This document shows, piece after piece, positions 41,761 to 42,015 of a stretch of 42,015 bases of DNA. The notes below the pieces were generated by a model. The model was not told where the DNA came from and did no database searches. It saw only the letters and a list, made by a program, of their open reading frames with translations. Numbering within the stretch: the stretch's first letter is position 1; each line of letters opens with the position of its first letter. The position numbers and the translations under genes are program-made. Source of the stretch: Deltaproteobacteria bacterium. Its GTDB lineage: Bacteria; Myxococcota_A; Polyangia; Nannocystales; Nannocystaceae. The stretch lies in contig JAHZJA010000434.1 in assembly GCA_022601155.1 (NCBI GenBank), positions 1-42,015 of the forward strand. The letters run 5' to 3'.

Positions 41761-41923
41761 TGCACTCGCTCGATGGGCACGGGCATGGGTAGTATGACTA
41801 GCCACGGTTCAGAAGTCCGTGGAACCTGGAATTCGTGCCCCAGCGGGCTGTTTTGCAGCCCTTGTCCAAACAGCTCGATGAACAGCGCACACGGAGTGGC
41901 CAGCCGAACGCACCCGCACCGTC
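41761..41923. promoter_or_regulatory. Divergent gap upstream of the zinc-ribbon gene
   Basis: Presumed promoter of the zinc-ribbon gene. It contains a hairpin gggctg-ttttg-cagccc at 41845-41861 of unknown role. Confidence 0.3.
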
Positions 41924-42015
41924 ATGCTGATCTTCGTCGCCTGCTCGGGACGCGTCCATCCCCCGGCCGACGTCTCGCAGATCGATGTCGTGGCGCTCAT
42001 CGAGCGAGGGGCTCC
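41924..42015 (+). CDS. Possible 5' end of a gene cut by the right edge
   Basis: From the ATG at 41924 the frame reads MLIFVACSGRVHPPADVSQI and remains open to the end. The VAC-S may be a lipobox, but the signal segment would be very short. If real, a longer start must lie between 41882 and 41924, where no ATG or GTG is in frame. Uncertain. Confidence 0.3.
   Translation, partial: MLIFVACSGRVHPPADVSQIDVVALIERGA

Overview
The window looks like a piece of a GC-rich myxobacterial chromosome (Myxococcota), most probably of the Nannocystis/Plesiocystis group. This is an inference from gene content: many lipoproteins with long Thr/Ser/Gly/Asp-rich linkers, a Myxococcus-type Cys-rich repeat (CGDGMVDPGEDCDD), eukaryote-like Ser/Thr kinases (one with TPRs), leucine-rich repeats, FG-GAP and Reg_prop propellers, a bacterial VWA lipoprotein, a SUMF1-type lipoprotein and bacterial somatomedin B domains. 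No rRNA, tRNA or CRISPR array was recognised.

Left part (1-8.4 kb): the 3' end of an LRR protein, a GNAT acetyltransferase, lipoproteins, an MmyB-type regulator divergent from a small membrane protein, and a DUF3885 protein. These lie among debris: a frameshifted transposase, an interspersed repeat ('R' family, three main copies), a truncated intradiol dioxygenase, a truncated MBOAT acyltransferase and other gene stumps.

Middle (8.5-18.4 kb): a Reg_prop propeller lipoprotein; a Ser/Thr kinase whose reading frame is cut by one in-frame TAA from its C-terminal six-helix membrane domain; a group II intron reverse-transcriptase remnant; a cNMP-binding/patatin phospholipase; an overlapping two-gene unit encoding a phosphoribosyltransferase-HAD fusion and a TLC-like membrane protein; a Cys-rich lipoprotein; and an SDR oxidoreductase.

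18.6-26 kb is a duplication-rich region: a second transposase remnant, a sigma-factor remnant with a membrane tail, a GNAT gene and its decayed copy flanking two tandem secreted proteins that end in somatomedin B domains, a small secreted protein, an FG-GAP lipoprotein and a stump of a nucleobase permease.

26-35.5 kb is dominated by envelope proteins: lipoproteins (AgmX/PglI C-terminal domain, VWA, Cys-rich, frameshifted PQQ-like propeller), an RstA/RstB-like two-component system divergent from the propeller gene, and a lipoprotein with two DsbA-like domains, only one of which keeps CxxC.

35.5-42 kb: an ECF-like sigma factor divergent, with nearly abutting start codons, from a large kinase that carries an N-terminal zinc-finger anti-sigma-like motif, a kinase domain, one membrane helix and TPRs. 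Then come a SUMF1/FGE-domain lipoprotein, a heptanucleotide tandem repeat, a zinc-ribbon protein and a possible partial gene at the right edge.

The best candidates for undescribed biology are the PRTase-HAD/TLC pair, the sigma/zinc-finger-kinase pair and the duplicated somatomedin B proteins.
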